64,000 bases of DNA from an uncultured Lentibacter sp. (GTDB taxonomy: Bacteria; Pseudomonadota; Alphaproteobacteria; Rhodobacterales; Rhodobacteraceae): contig NZ_CAKZKL010000032.1 of NCBI RefSeq assembly GCF_937123735.1, positions 62,001 through 126,000 on the forward strand, read 5' to 3'. The translations under genes and the position numbers were made by a program. The notes beneath the pieces are model-generated. The model did no database searches. It worked only from the letters and a program-made list of their open reading frames with translations, and was not told the origin of the DNA. Of the stretch, positions 55,097 through 63,655 are shown piece after piece; position 1 is the first letter of the stretch; every line of letters starts with the position of its first letter.

Positions 55097-55844
55097 GATC
55101 ATAACCGATGCACAGCTCGCGCCCCTCGCCCACGGGTTCTTCACCCGCAAGGGCGGCGCGTCTTCGGGCGTTTTTGCAGGGCTCAACTGCGGGCAGGGAA
55201 GCTCCGATCAAAGCGAAATCGTCGCGCTCAACCGCGCCCGCGTGGCCGAAGCCCTCGCGCTGACACCCGAAACGCTGGTCTCCGTCCATCAGGTCCACTC
55301 CCCCGATGTGGTTCACGTCACGGCGCCGCAGGCCGATAAGCCCCGCGCCGATGCCATGGTCACCGCCACACCCGGCCTCGGCCTCGCCATCCTGACAGCC
55401 GATTGCCAGCCGGTGCTCTTTGCCGATACCTCCGCCGGTGTCATCGGCGCGGCCCATGCGGGCTGGAAAGGGGCCGAAGCGGGCGTGCTGGAGGCCACGG
55501 TTGACGCGATGGAAGCCCTCGGCGCGCGCGCTGAAAACATCTCCGCCGTGATCGGCCCCTGCATCTCGCAACGCGCCTATGAAGTCGGGCAAGAGTTCTT
55601 TGAGCGCTTCATGGATGAAGACCCGGAAGCCGCGCGCTTCTTTACCAACGGCCAAGCCGCAGACAAATACCTGTTTGATCTGCCGTCTTTCGGCCTGTCG
55701 CGCCTGCGCGCGCGCGGCGTCGGCCAAACCTCATGGACAGGCCATTGCACCTACGCCGACGAGGCCCGCTTTTACAGCTACCGCCGCACCACCCACCGCG
55801 CGGAAAAGGACTACGGACGCCTCGTCTCCGTCATCCGCCTCTAG
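55086..55844 (+). CDS. pgeF: peptidoglycan editing factor PgeF (YfiH/DUF152)
   Basis: The 252-residue multicopper-like fold protein corresponds to YfiH, proposed to remove misincorporated residues from peptidoglycan precursors and also described as a purine nucleoside-active laccase-like fold. Metal-site residues are H71 (VHQVHSPDV), C107 (TADCQPVLFAD) and H124 (AHAGWKGA). I take ATG 55086 over the TTG six bases earlier. It overlaps the MidA-like gene by 11 bases. Confidence 0.92.
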   Translation: MTLEIITDAQLAPLAHGFFTRKGGASSGVFAGLNCGQGSSDQSEIVALNRARVAEALALTPETLVSVHQVHSPDVVHVTAPQADKPRADAMVTATPGLGLAILTADCQPVLFADTSAGVIGAAHAGWKGAEAGVLEATVDAMEALGARAENISAVIGPCISQRAYEVGQEFFERFMDEDPEAARFFTNGQAADKYLFDLPSFGLSRLRARGVGQTSWTGHCTYADEARFYSYRRTTHRAEKDYGRLVSVIRL

Positions 55845-55977
55845 CGCCGGGCCACGCAACGCGACAAATTTCATAAAAATTGTCGCTAATTTGCCCAACC
55901 AAGGCCCCAATCAACCGCTTTAGTCACTCCTGCGAAACAATAAAGCGCAGCTTTTTGCGCAGATGAGGATGAGACCC

Positions 55978-56121
55978 ATGCAAGACCTTCCCAAGCGCAG
56001 GCGCTGGCTTGCGGCCATGATCAAGGCCAGCCAAACCGAGGCCAGCACCATGCCCTGGCACCGCGGCGCCCGGCGCGCCCGTGCCCGCCGGCCAGACAGC
56101 CACCTGCCGACAGCAGCCTAG
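55978..56121 (+). CDS. basic 47-residue peptide
   Basis: This short gene begins with an ATG after GATGAGGATGAGACCC and encodes 47 residues. The sequence is rich in Arg and Trp (KRRRWLAAMIKASQTEAS, then PWHRGARRARARRP) and has net strong positive charge. I recall similar short basic proteins with PWxRGxRR in related genomes, but I cannot verify that. Its TAG overlaps the TAG of the convergent AEC gene within the palindrome CTAG (56118-56121). Function unknown; the charge suggests nucleic acid or ribosome binding. Confidence 0.65.
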   Translation: MQDLPKRRRWLAAMIKASQTEASTMPWHRGARRARARRPDSHLPTAA

Positions 56122-57053
56122 GGCAACCCGCCCAGCCACAGCCAGATTGACAGAACCGACAGGCTCGTCGCGACCAGAACAGAGGTCGCGGCGATTTTTT
56201 GTGCCTTCCCGTACATGGAGGCAAAAATATAGGTGTTCACACCGGGGGCCATCGCGGCCGTCAGCACCGCCGAGCGATACTGCCCCACATCCAGCTGCAT
56301 CACCTTTCCCATGTTCCACACCACAAGCGGGTGCAAGACCAGCGACACCGCACAGACAGTGGCCACGATCTTGGCATCTCCACGGATCTTGTAGCGCACC
56401 AGCACCCCCCCAAGGCCAAACAGCGCCAAGGGCAGCGCCGTGCGCACAATCATATCCAGCGCATCGCGCCCCACCTGTGGCAGCGCCAGCCCGCTCAGGT
56501 TTACAGCAAAGCCGAGCAAAATGCCCAATACCAGCGCATTGGAAAACATCGCCCGCCCAACGGTTTTAGGCAGCGTGCGCGCGGGCTGGCCCGTGGCATG
56601 GGCGCGGGCAATTTCCATCGCGGTGATCCCGAGGCCATAGCAAAACGGCGAATGCACCGCGACAATCGCATAATTCGCCGCCAGCGCCGCCGTGCCATAG
56701 GCCCGCTCCGTAATCGCCAGCCCCATCATCACCGAATTGGCAAACAAACAGCAAAAGCCGATGGCCACGCTGTCTTCCCAATCGCGCCTGAACAGATAGC
56801 GCGCTGCGAGCAGCCCCACAAAAAAGCAGGTGGCAGAGCCGGTGTAAAAGCTGAGCAGCAAGGCCGGGTCAAAGCTCTGGCCCAGGTCCAGCCCCGCAAT
56901 CGCCTTAAAAAGCAAAGCAGGGATCGCGAAGTTCTGGGTATATTTCATCACCGCATCAATGATCTGGTCACTGAACAGCGCAAAGCGCACCGTGGCGTAG
57001 CCCGCGCCAACCACCAGAAACACGGGCAGGATCACATCCAGCAGCGCCTGCAT
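56118..57053 (-). CDS. AEC-family transporter
   Basis: The 311-residue protein is an auxin efflux carrier-type permease with about ten helices in two halves (LLDVILPVFLVVGAGYATV near residue 4 and, later, the TAAMAPGVNTYIFASMYGK loop near 270). Bacterial members transport organic acids such as malate or malonate. Its stop shares a CTAG with the convergent small peptide gene; its start lies one base after the MBL gene stop. Substrate unknown. Confidence 0.9.
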   Translation of the reverse strand: MQALLDVILPVFLVVGAGYATVRFALFSDQIIDAVMKYTQNFAIPALLFKAIAGLDLGQSFDPALLLSFYTGSATCFFVGLLAARYLFRRDWEDSVAIGFCCLFANSVMMGLAITERAYGTAALAANYAIVAVHSPFCYGLGITAMEIARAHATGQPARTLPKTVGRAMFSNALVLGILLGFAVNLSGLALPQVGRDALDMIVRTALPLALFGLGGVLVRYKIRGDAKIVATVCAVSLVLHPLVVWNMGKVMQLDVGQYRSAVLTAAMAPGVNTYIFASMYGKAQKIAATSVLVATSLSVLSIWLWLGGLP

Positions 57054-57054
57054 G

Positions 57055-57855
57055 TCAAGCGTCCAGCTCGATCACCATCCCGTCAAAAGCCGGGGTGATA
57101 TGCGCAGGCGTCTCTGCCTCCACGGCGGCATAGTCCAGATCAATATGCATGTTCGTCAGCACCGCCCGCTTCGGCGCGGCCTGCTCGATCCACGCCAGCG
57201 CCTTGGCCAGGTGGGCATGGGTCGGGTGCGGCGTGCGCCGCAGCGCGTCCAACACCCAAACATCGAGCCCCTCCACAGCCAGCCACGCCTCTTCCGACAT
57301 TTCGGCCACATCCGGCAAATAGGCCAAGCCCCCCATGCGAAAGCCCAAAGCCTCGATCGAGCCGTGATTGACCTCAAAGGGCAAAAGGCTGATCGTGCCG
57401 CCCTTGCCCGCAATCTCAAAGCGCCCGTCGATTGTGTTCATGTCCAAAATGGGTGGATAGGGGCTGTCCTTGGGCTGCACAAAAGCATAGCCGAACCGCG
57501 CATAAAGGTCGCGCTGCGTGTCGCCATCCGCCCAAACCTGCAAACGCGCACGCTGGTTGAACACAATCATGCGCAAGTCATCCAGACCATGCACATGATC
57601 AGCGTGGCTGTGCGTGTAAACCACCGCGTCCAGCGCGCCCACACCCGCATCCAGAAGCTGCGCGCGCATATCTGGCGAGGTGTCAATCAACACCCGCGTG
57701 ATGCCCGCAGCCCCCACCCGCTCTACAAGCATAGAGCAGCGGCGGCGCGTGTTCTTGGGGTTCTTCGGGTCACACTCTCCCCAATGCCCGCCAAGCCGCG
57801 GCACACCCCCCGAAGAGCCGCAGCCCAGAATGGTAAAGCGCAGCCTGTCGCTCAT
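57055..57855 (-). CDS. MBL-fold metallohydrolase (PhnP-like)
   Basis: The 266-residue protein has the metallo-beta-lactamase metal motif THSHADHVHGLDD near residue 80, plus an N-terminal LGCGSSGGVPRLGGHWGECDP and NTRRRCSMLVE as in PhnP/RNase Z-like phosphodiesterases. The natural substrate is not known. It overlaps tatD by four bases (ATGA), within the tmk-holB-tatD run. Confidence 0.9.
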   Translation of the reverse strand: MSDRLRFTILGCGSSGGVPRLGGHWGECDPKNPKNTRRRCSMLVERVGAAGITRVLIDTSPDMRAQLLDAGVGALDAVVYTHSHADHVHGLDDLRMIVFNQRARLQVWADGDTQRDLYARFGYAFVQPKDSPYPPILDMNTIDGRFEIAGKGGTISLLPFEVNHGSIEALGFRMGGLAYLPDVAEMSEEAWLAVEGLDVWVLDALRRTPHPTHAHLAKALAWIEQAAPKRAVLTNMHIDLDYAAVEAETPAHITPAFDGMVIELDA

Positions 57856-58646
57856 GCCAACACCGCCTTGGTAAAGAGCCGCTCGAAGTTCGCCTCGCAT
57901 TGCAAGGCAAAGTCTTCGTAAGACAGCCCAAAGACCTCCGCCGCAACCTTGGCGGTGTGCACCACATAGGAAGGCTCGTTCTGCTTGCCGCGAAAGGGCG
58001 GTGGCGCAAGATAGGGCGCATCGGTTTCAACCAGAACGCGCTCCACAGGGGCGCTGGCAAAAATATCGCGGATTTCCTGACTTTTCGGAAAAGTCCCGAT
58101 CCCCGACATCGAAAGATAAAACCCAAGCTTAAGCGCCGCCTCGGCCAGTTCACGGCTGGAGGAGAAACAATGCATCACACAGTCAAAGGCGGCGTTTCTG
58201 TGCTCTTCGGCCAGAATGCGCGCCATATCCTCGTCCGCCGCGCGGGCATGGATGATGAGCGGCAAACCCGCTTCCGCTGCCGCCGCACAATGAATGCGCA
58301 GGCTCTCTTGCTGAATATCGCGGCTCTCGGCGGTGTAATGATAATCAAGCCCGGTCTCGCCAATCCCCACCATCTTGGGGTGCTGCGCAATGCGGCAGAG
58401 CGCGTCAACGCTGGTCAAAGGCTCTTCCGCCGCACTCATGGGGTGCGTGCCCGCCGCGTAAAACACCGGCGCAAATTCTTCGGCAATCGCGCGCACGCTT
58501 GGCTCGTTTTTCAGCCGTGTGCAGATCGTCACCATCCGGTGCACACCCGCCTTGACAGCGCGCTCAACATAGGCCGCGCGGTCTGCGTCAAAATCGGGGA
58601 AATCAAGGTGGCAGTGGCTGTCGGTTATCTTGGGGTCAGGTGTCAT
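57852..58646 (-). CDS. tatD: TatD family metal-dependent hydrolase
   Basis: The 264-residue TIM-barrel hydrolase has ITDSHCHLDF with H11 and H13, MVGIGETGLDYHY near residue 92, and the metal-binding HARAADED and VETDAPYLAP regions. TatD proteins are DNases or exonucleases on 3' ends. It overlaps holB by four bases and the MBL gene by four, so it is tightly coupled. The assignment to the family is firm, and the natural substrate is less so. Confidence 0.95.
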   Translation of the reverse strand: MTPDPKITDSHCHLDFPDFDADRAAYVERAVKAGVHRMVTICTRLKNEPSVRAIAEEFAPVFYAAGTHPMSAAEEPLTSVDALCRIAQHPKMVGIGETGLDYHYTAESRDIQQESLRIHCAAAAEAGLPLIIHARAADEDMARILAEEHRNAAFDCVMHCFSSSRELAEAALKLGFYLSMSGIGTFPKSQEIRDIFASAPVERVLVETDAPYLAPPPFRGKQNEPSYVVHTAKVAAEVFGLSYEDFALQCEANFERLFTKAVLA

Positions 58647-59782
58647 CTTGCGTTTTGCTCTGCCACGGATCGTTGAATACGCAAGAACGTATCAAGGATC
58701 AGCGCGGCAGGGTCAAGGTTCACCGCCCGCCCGTGGCGCGCCCGCGCCAACAGCGTCTCCGAAAGCAGCGCCCAGCTCTGCGCCACGCGCGCATCGGGCG
58801 ACAGGCGGGCAAAAAGCTCAGGCTCGGCAGGGTGCGCCAACTCCGCCGCCGCGCCCAGCGCGCCCGCCCGCGCAAGGCGAAACAGCAGCGTCTCCAAAAG
58901 CACGAGCAGCAAATCAAGCTTCTGCTCGCTGCCCCGCGCCGCAAAGGCTTCCGAAAGGCGCATCACCCGTGCGCGGTCAAGCTTGGGCAGGCTCTCAAAA
59001 ATCGCGATCAACTCGCCATAGAGCACCAGCCCCTCCAGCGCGTGCATCCGCGCCGCCGCGCCCACAGAGCCGCCCGAAAGCGTGCTCAGCGCCAGCGCTG
59101 CCGCCGCGTCCAGATCGGCCTCAACCCCCGCTTCTTGCAAAGCTGCGGCCATATCCTCAGGCAAAAGCGTTGCGAGCCGCAGCTCGCGGCAACGCGAGCG
59201 GATCGTCGGCAAGAGCCCCGCAGGCTGATGGGCAATCAGCAGAAAAGTTGTCAGCTTGGGCGGCTCTTCGAGCATCTTCAAAAGCGCATTGGCCGCCTGC
59301 GTGTTCATCTCGTCGGCGGCGTCCAGAATGACCACACGCCGCCCGCCCTCGGCGGCGGACATCGACAAAAACCGCCCCAGCGCGCGCACATCATCCACAG
59401 CGATCACATCCCGCATACGCTTTGTGTCGGGGTTCACGCTCCGGGTGATCTTGAAGAGCCGAGACTCGCTCCCCGCCAGCATCCGCTTCACCACAGGGTG
59501 CTCGGGCGCAACCGCAAGGCTCTCCGGCGCAAGTGCTGCGCCAAACATCCCCGCGCCAGCGCTCTCGTCCTGCGTGAGCAAAAACCGCGCAATCCGCCAG
59601 GCCAGCGTGGCCTTGCCCACACCCTTGGGGCCCGTCAAGAGCCAGGCGTGGTGCAACCGCCCCGCGTTGTAAGCCTGCAAAAACCGCGCTTCTGCCGCGC
59701 TCTGCCCGTACAGCGCGCGCGTGTCGCGCGGGTGGGGCGTGCCGTCCAGACGGTCCGGCTCAATCAGCGCCGCCTCCGCCAT
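58643..59782 (-). CDS. holB: DNA polymerase III delta' subunit
   Basis: Part of the clamp loader that places the beta clamp on DNA. The 379-residue AAA+ protein has the P-loop-like GPKGVGKATL at residues 51-60, the LLKMLEEPP and LLIAHQPAGLLPTIRSRC stretch (SRC motif) and the C-terminal collar. Its start overlaps the tmk stop by one base, the usual tmk-holB pair. Confidence 0.95.
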   Translation of the reverse strand: MAEAALIEPDRLDGTPHPRDTRALYGQSAAEARFLQAYNAGRLHHAWLLTGPKGVGKATLAWRIARFLLTQDESAGAGMFGAALAPESLAVAPEHPVVKRMLAGSESRLFKITRSVNPDTKRMRDVIAVDDVRALGRFLSMSAAEGGRRVVILDAADEMNTQAANALLKMLEEPPKLTTFLLIAHQPAGLLPTIRSRCRELRLATLLPEDMAAALQEAGVEADLDAAAALALSTLSGGSVGAAARMHALEGLVLYGELIAIFESLPKLDRARVMRLSEAFAARGSEQKLDLLLVLLETLLFRLARAGALGAAAELAHPAEPELFARLSPDARVAQSWALLSETLLARARHGRAVNLDPAALILDTFLRIQRSVAEQNAR

Positions 59783-60408
59783 CAGAGCGCCGCCTTCACA
59801 GCCGCCAGAACATCGCTGGCCACCGCCTCCACAGCGCGCCCCGCGTCAATCACCGCAAAGCGCTCGGGCGCCTGCGCGGCCAGCTCCAGAAAGCCTGCGC
59901 GCATCCTGATCTGCATCTCAAGACCCATATCTTCAAAGCGCTCCTCCACCGTCTGGCGCGCCTTTGCACGGGCAAGCCCCAGCTTCGGGTCCATATCAAA
60001 CAGGAGCGTCAAATCGGCCTCCCGGCCGATCATCATCCTGTGCAGATCATCAATCACCCCGCGTAGATCGCCCCGGGTCAGCCCCTGGTAAACGCGGGTC
60101 GAATCCACAAAGCGATCACAGATCACAATCTGCCCCGCCGCCAGCGCCGGCTCGATGGTGCGCTCCAGATGGTCGCGCCGCGCCGCAGTGAAAAGCAAAA
60201 TCTCGGTTTCCGCCGACCAGCGCTCCGGATCGCCCTCCAGCACAAGACGGCGGATTTCTTCCGCTCCGACAGAGCCGCCCGGCTCGCGGGTGAGCACAAC
60301 AGAGCGGCCCTCCGCCTCCAGCGCCTCTTTCATGCGCTGCGCCTGGGTCGATTTCCCCGACCCGTCCACACCTTCCAGCGTGATAAACCTTGCGCCTGTT
60401 GCCGTCAA
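59782..60408 (-). CDS. tmk: dTMP kinase
   Basis: Phosphorylates dTMP to dTDP for DNA synthesis. The 208-residue kinase has the P-loop GVDGSGKST (residues 13-21), DRFVDSTRVYQG near residue 95 and a lid region rich in Arg. It overlaps the carboxypeptidase gene by four bases and holB by one. Together with tdk at 896 it completes thymidine salvage to dTDP. Confidence 0.96.
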   Translation of the reverse strand: MTATGARFITLEGVDGSGKSTQAQRMKEALEAEGRSVVLTREPGGSVGAEEIRRLVLEGDPERWSAETEILLFTAARRDHLERTIEPALAAGQIVICDRFVDSTRVYQGLTRGDLRGVIDDLHRMMIGREADLTLLFDMDPKLGLARAKARQTVEERFEDMGLEMQIRMRAGFLELAAQAPERFAVIDAGRAVEAVASDVLAAVKAAL

Positions 60409-61574
60409 AACGCGCCCTCGGCTCCGGCCAGAAGCTGGCGTATCACCCGCTGGGAGGCCGTCTTCAGGCGCACCATAACCCCGCCCAATTCAACGGTCTT
60501 ATCCGCCAGAAGCGGCACCTCGACAGGCTCAAGCCCCTCGGGCCGCAAGATCAGCTTGCCCACCCTGTCACCCTGCATCACCGGGGCGCGCAGCGGACCG
60601 TCATAGACAACCTCCGCCTGCACAGTCGCGCCCCCCCCCGCCGGCACCAGCGTCACGACCGGCGCCGCCGCGCGCAAGGGCACCTCTGCCGCCGTGCCCA
60701 TCCAGACAGCGGCCTGCGCCACGATCTCATCCTGCTTCAAAAGCTCCGCCTGCCGGAAATGCCGAAACGCCCAGTTGGTGATCGCCTCGGCCTCCCGGGC
60801 CCGCGCCTGCTCGGTTTGCAGCCCGGAAATCACGAAAATAATCCGCCGCTCGCCCTGCTTCACAGAGCCGACAAGCCCGTAGCCCGCTTCCTGCGTGTGG
60901 CCTGTCTTCAACCCGTCCGCGCCGATCCCAAGCCCCAAGAGCGGGTTGCGGTTGGTGCGGTTCTGGGCTTCGGTCTCGTCAAACAGAAACTCTTTTTCCG
61001 CAAACATCTCGTAAAATTCGGGGAAATCCTCAATGATCCGCGCAGCCAGAATGGCCAGATCCCGCATCGACATCCGGTGGCGCGGATCCGGCCAGCCGCT
61101 GGCGTTGGCAAAGGTCGCATGGCGCATACCCATCTCGCGGGCCCGCTCTGTCATGAAGCGCGAAAACCCGGCCTCGGTGCCATCCGGGCTCAGGGTTTCG
61201 GCAATCACGGCGCAGGCATCATTGCCCGACAACACAATGATCCCGCGCAACAGATCTTCCACGCGCACCCGCTCGCCCGCCTGCAAAAACAATGTCGAGC
61301 CGCCATAGCTCATCGCATGGTCCGACACCCGCAGCCGCTCGTCCAGCTTGAGCCGCCCATCGCGCACCGCCTCAAAGGCCACATAAAGTGTCATCAGCTT
61401 GCTCATCGAGGCCGGCGGCAACGGCACATCGGCCTCCTTGGCCAAAAGCACGGTGCCGGTCGTGTGATCTATCACAAAAGCCGAGCTCGCCTGCGTTTCA
61501 AAGGCCGCAAGCGGGCGTGGCAGCCCCCAAAGGGCCACAACACATGACAGCGCCAAAATGATCCTGAACGTCAT
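60405..61574 (-). CDS. D-alanyl-D-alanine carboxypeptidase
   Basis: A penicillin-binding protein that removes the terminal D-Ala from peptidoglycan stem peptides. The 389-residue product has an N-terminal signal (MTFRIILALSCVVALW), the S56-xx-K59 in SMSKL, the S116-G-N118 motif and K223-T-G225. A C-terminal beta domain (DacA/PBP5 type) follows. It overlaps tmk by four bases and follows the SPOR lipoprotein gene. Confidence 0.95.
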   Translation of the reverse strand: MTFRIILALSCVVALWGLPRPLAAFETQASSAFVIDHTTGTVLLAKEADVPLPPASMSKLMTLYVAFEAVRDGRLKLDERLRVSDHAMSYGGSTLFLQAGERVRVEDLLRGIIVLSGNDACAVIAETLSPDGTEAGFSRFMTERAREMGMRHATFANASGWPDPRHRMSMRDLAILAARIIEDFPEFYEMFAEKEFLFDETEAQNRTNRNPLLGLGIGADGLKTGHTQEAGYGLVGSVKQGERRIIFVISGLQTEQARAREAEAITNWAFRHFRQAELLKQDEIVAQAAVWMGTAAEVPLRAAAPVVTLVPAGGGATVQAEVVYDGPLRAPVMQGDRVGKLILRPEGLEPVEVPLLADKTVELGGVMVRLKTASQRVIRQLLAGAEGAF

Positions 61575-61604
61575 AAGCGCTCTCCCTGTTTGCCCCTGCC
61601 TGCC

Positions 61605-62459
61605 CTAGTTCTTCACAGCGTAAGCATCGGTAAAGCCCTGAGACTTCACCTTTTTCAACAACTGCGTCAAATCAGATTTGCCCTGCGCCGGGCCCACGAT
61701 CACCCGCCAGAATGTCTTGCCGTTCAGACCCAACTCTTTCACCGTCGGAATCATCCCCGCCGTGCGCATCGCCGTGGCCGTGTTGAGCGCATTTTGCTCC
61801 ACACTGAAAATCCCGATCTGCACATAGGGCTTGGCCAGCGAAGAGCTGCCCACCCGCGCGGGCTGCGGTGCCTGGGCCTGCGCTTCAACCGCCTCGATGG
61901 CGTCAATCGCCGCGCTCGCGCTCTCGATCGGATCAAGCGTGCTCTCTTGCACAAACTCGGGCGCACTCAGCCCCTCGGCCTCTGTGACCTCCTCTTGCAC
62001 GGCCACCTCCTCGCGGCGCAGCGCCGTCACCGTCAGCTCTTTGGGCGCACCGGCCAACATCCCCAACGCCTCTGCGGCATCCGAGGACACCTGCAAGCGC
62101 GGCCCGGGGTTGTCGCGCTCGCGTCTGAACAGCGCCCCGACAACAAACTTGCCGTTTTCCGGGTTGCGCACAATCACCCGCTCAGGCTCGGTCACATCCG
62201 GATGCGCCACCCAAATCCCGCCAAGCGAGGGGCGACCATCCCAAAGCCCGGCCTCGCTGGCCTGAAAAACATCGGGCGCCTCAACATCGCGCTCAACCGT
62301 GCGCTGGCTGCTCACCTCTGCGCTGTCCTGCGCCGGTTTGGGCGCAAACAGCGCCAGCTGCTGGCCCTCTTCACACCCCGCCAAAGCGAGAAACCCGCCC
62401 AAAAGAAGGCCAAAACGCCCGGTTGCAAGGATTTTTCTGTCACTGATCAGGTTTTGCAT
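61605..62459 (-). CDS. SPOR-domain lipoprotein
   Basis: The 284-residue product has a lipobox LAGC with C29 after a hydrophobic signal, so it is a periplasmic lipoprotein. Residues about 60-140 include an RlpA-like stretch (GGIWVAHPD and DAAEALGMLAGAPKELTVTAL), then an acidic low-complexity linker, then a C-terminal SPOR domain (YVQIGIFSVEQNAL, then VIVGPAQ). Binding to peptidoglycan at division sites is expected. First gene of the run, followed 30 bases later by the carboxypeptidase gene. Confidence 0.88.
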   Translation of the reverse strand: MQNLISDRKILATGRFGLLLGGFLALAGCEEGQQLALFAPKPAQDSAEVSSQRTVERDVEAPDVFQASEAGLWDGRPSLGGIWVAHPDVTEPERVIVRNPENGKFVVGALFRRERDNPGPRLQVSSDAAEALGMLAGAPKELTVTALRREEVAVQEEVTEAEGLSAPEFVQESTLDPIESASAAIDAIEAVEAQAQAPQPARVGSSSLAKPYVQIGIFSVEQNALNTATAMRTAGMIPTVKELGLNGKTFWRVIVGPAQGKSDLTQLLKKVKSQGFTDAYAVKN

Positions 62460-62699
62460 TATGCTCTCTGCCAAACTATCGCGCCGCATTGCCACATGCC
62501 TGCACGCACCACATTTCACGCTTTTTCACACGCTTTGAAACGAGTTTAGCGTTTTGCGCCCTCCATGAAAAGTCTGGCCTTCAAAATCGGCATATTTTCG
62601 TCATCACAGCCCGCGCCGTGTGGAAAAAACAAAATTCTGTCGCCCGAGCGCGTTTTTGAGGTTTTCACCGCCGCCATCACAGGCTAAGGAAGCCGCGTC

Positions 62700-62789
62700 G
62701 GAGGAGTGGCAGAGTGGTTGAATGCACCGGTCTTGAAAACCGACGAGGGTTAACGCCCTCCGTGGGTTCGAATCCCACCTCCTCCGCCA
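62700..62789 (+). tRNA. tRNA-Ser (anticodon UGA)
   Basis: The acceptor stem GGAGGAG pairs with CTCCTCC at the 3' end, followed by G and an encoded CCA (62787-62789). The T arm is GTGGG-TTCGAAT-CCCAC. The anticodon loop CTTGAAA gives UGA at 62734-62736. A long variable arm with ACGAGGGTTAACGCCCTC confirms Ser type. It is 90 bases long. Confidence 0.97.
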
Positions 62790-62813
62790 CCTACACTTGC
62801 CGAAACCTAAGAT

Positions 62814-62836
62814 GGGCCCTCGCGGGGCCCTTTTTT
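62814..62836 (+). terminator. terminator of tRNA-Ser
   Basis: GGGCCC-tcgcg-GGGCCC followed by TTTTTT, 24 bases after the tRNA 3' end. Confidence 0.85.
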
Positions 62837-63134
62837 CTTTTGGTTTCAAAGGGGTTTAGTCATGGTGACCGCCCTTCAGAGACTGCCAAAGCGGTCAAAA
62901 TCGGTCTCTGAACCGCATTTGTCTCTAATCGACCGCCCTAGGCCTCCAGAAGGACGCTTTCAAAATAGTGTTTAATTACAGACGCTTGGCGATTTTGGGC
63001 GAGCGCCCTTTTCGAAAGTGTAACCGATAGCAAAATACGTTTCGAATCCGAGGGACGGGCGTAGGACGGTCGGAAGTTTGAATTCAGAGCGGGGTAAGAT
63101 ATGCCAATCACAAATCCCCATCCCGAGCGTCGGA
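62837..63134. other. gene-poor stretch between tRNA-Ser and phage tail genes
   Basis: No gene is convincing in these 298 bases. They are AT-richer than the rest and contain GGGC-gagc-GCCC in 62998-63009. A short frame at 63101 (ATG, 21 codons) follows GGGGTAAG and overlaps the next gene in another frame. This stretch may be the left edge of an integrated or decayed phage region. Confidence 0.5.
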
Positions 63135-63452
63135 ATGTGTACTTATGCTTGGCGGCTGCAGATTGAGGCAGAGGCACCGGTCTTTGTCGAAGGCGCAAGC
63201 TATGCTGGCCATCTCCGTCTTAAACCCAGTGATCCGACGCTGCTTGCAGAACTCTCAAGCGCTGATGGCGGGATAGAGCACATCACCGACACGGTGTTGG
63301 AACTGTCTTTGACGCCCTCCCAAACCGCAGGGCTCACGCCCGGCCGTGTGGTGCTGGATTTGGTGCGCACCGATCTCGAGCCAGACCTGCACTTGGGCTT
63401 TCTCATTGAGATCCCCGTGATGCTGCCGGTGACGCGAGGGCTCAGCCCATGA
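63135..63452 (+). CDS. phage tail-associated protein, about 105 residues
   Basis: I do not recognise a named family. The product is a beta-rich polypeptide beginning TYAWRLQIEAEAPVFVEGA with VVLDLVRTDLEPDLHLGFLIEI near its end, and resembles short proteins next to tail fibre genes in prophages as I recall. Its stop overlaps the next gene by four bases. The start is uncertain: the frame is open back to 63078, the ATG at 63135 has a poor ribosome site, and a better ATG at 63101 is in another frame, so a frameshift is possible. Confidence 0.6.
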   Translation: MCTYAWRLQIEAEAPVFVEGASYAGHLRLKPSDPTLLAELSSADGGIEHITDTVLELSLTPSQTAGLTPGRVVLDLVRTDLEPDLHLGFLIEIPVMLPVTRGLSP

Positions 63453-63655
63453 GTGCAGCGGTCCCGCAAACAGGTCCCATCACTATCTCTGCGCCCATCA
63501 AGGTGCGCGTCGTCACTGGGCCCTTCCGCATTCGCCTTGGTGGCCAACCTGGACCGCAAGGGGCGACCGGCCCACAAGGCGACAAGGGCGATCAAGGTGA
63601 TCCAGGCATCACGATCCTGCCCACCGACGCGCCCATCAATGGAGGATTTTTCTGA
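63449..63655 (+). CDS. small collagen-like phage protein
   Basis: The 68-residue product has a beta N-terminal part (ITISAPIKVRVVTGPFRIRL) and a Gly-X-Y collagen-like run from about residue 32 to 52 (GGQPGPQGATGPQGDKG and on). Such repeats trimerise and occur in phage tail fibres. It overlaps the previous gene by four bases and shares one base with the tail fibre start (TGATG). Confidence 0.75.
   Translation: MSAAVPQTGPITISAPIKVRVVTGPFRIRLGGQPGPQGATGPQGDKGDQGDPGITILPTDAPINGGFF

Noticed and set aside
62861..62941. Short 26-codon frame after the tRNA terminator
   Set aside because: No conserved features and composition unlike coding sequence.
63048..63064. Possible attachment-site duplicate of the tRNA-Ser T loop (TTTCGAATCC)
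   Set aside because: Only about ten bases match and the neighbouring bases differ from the tRNA 3' end, so it is probably chance.
62938..63198. 86-codon leftward frame beside the phage genes
   Set aside because: No ribosome site, no recognisable motif, and it overlaps the phage gene on the other strand.
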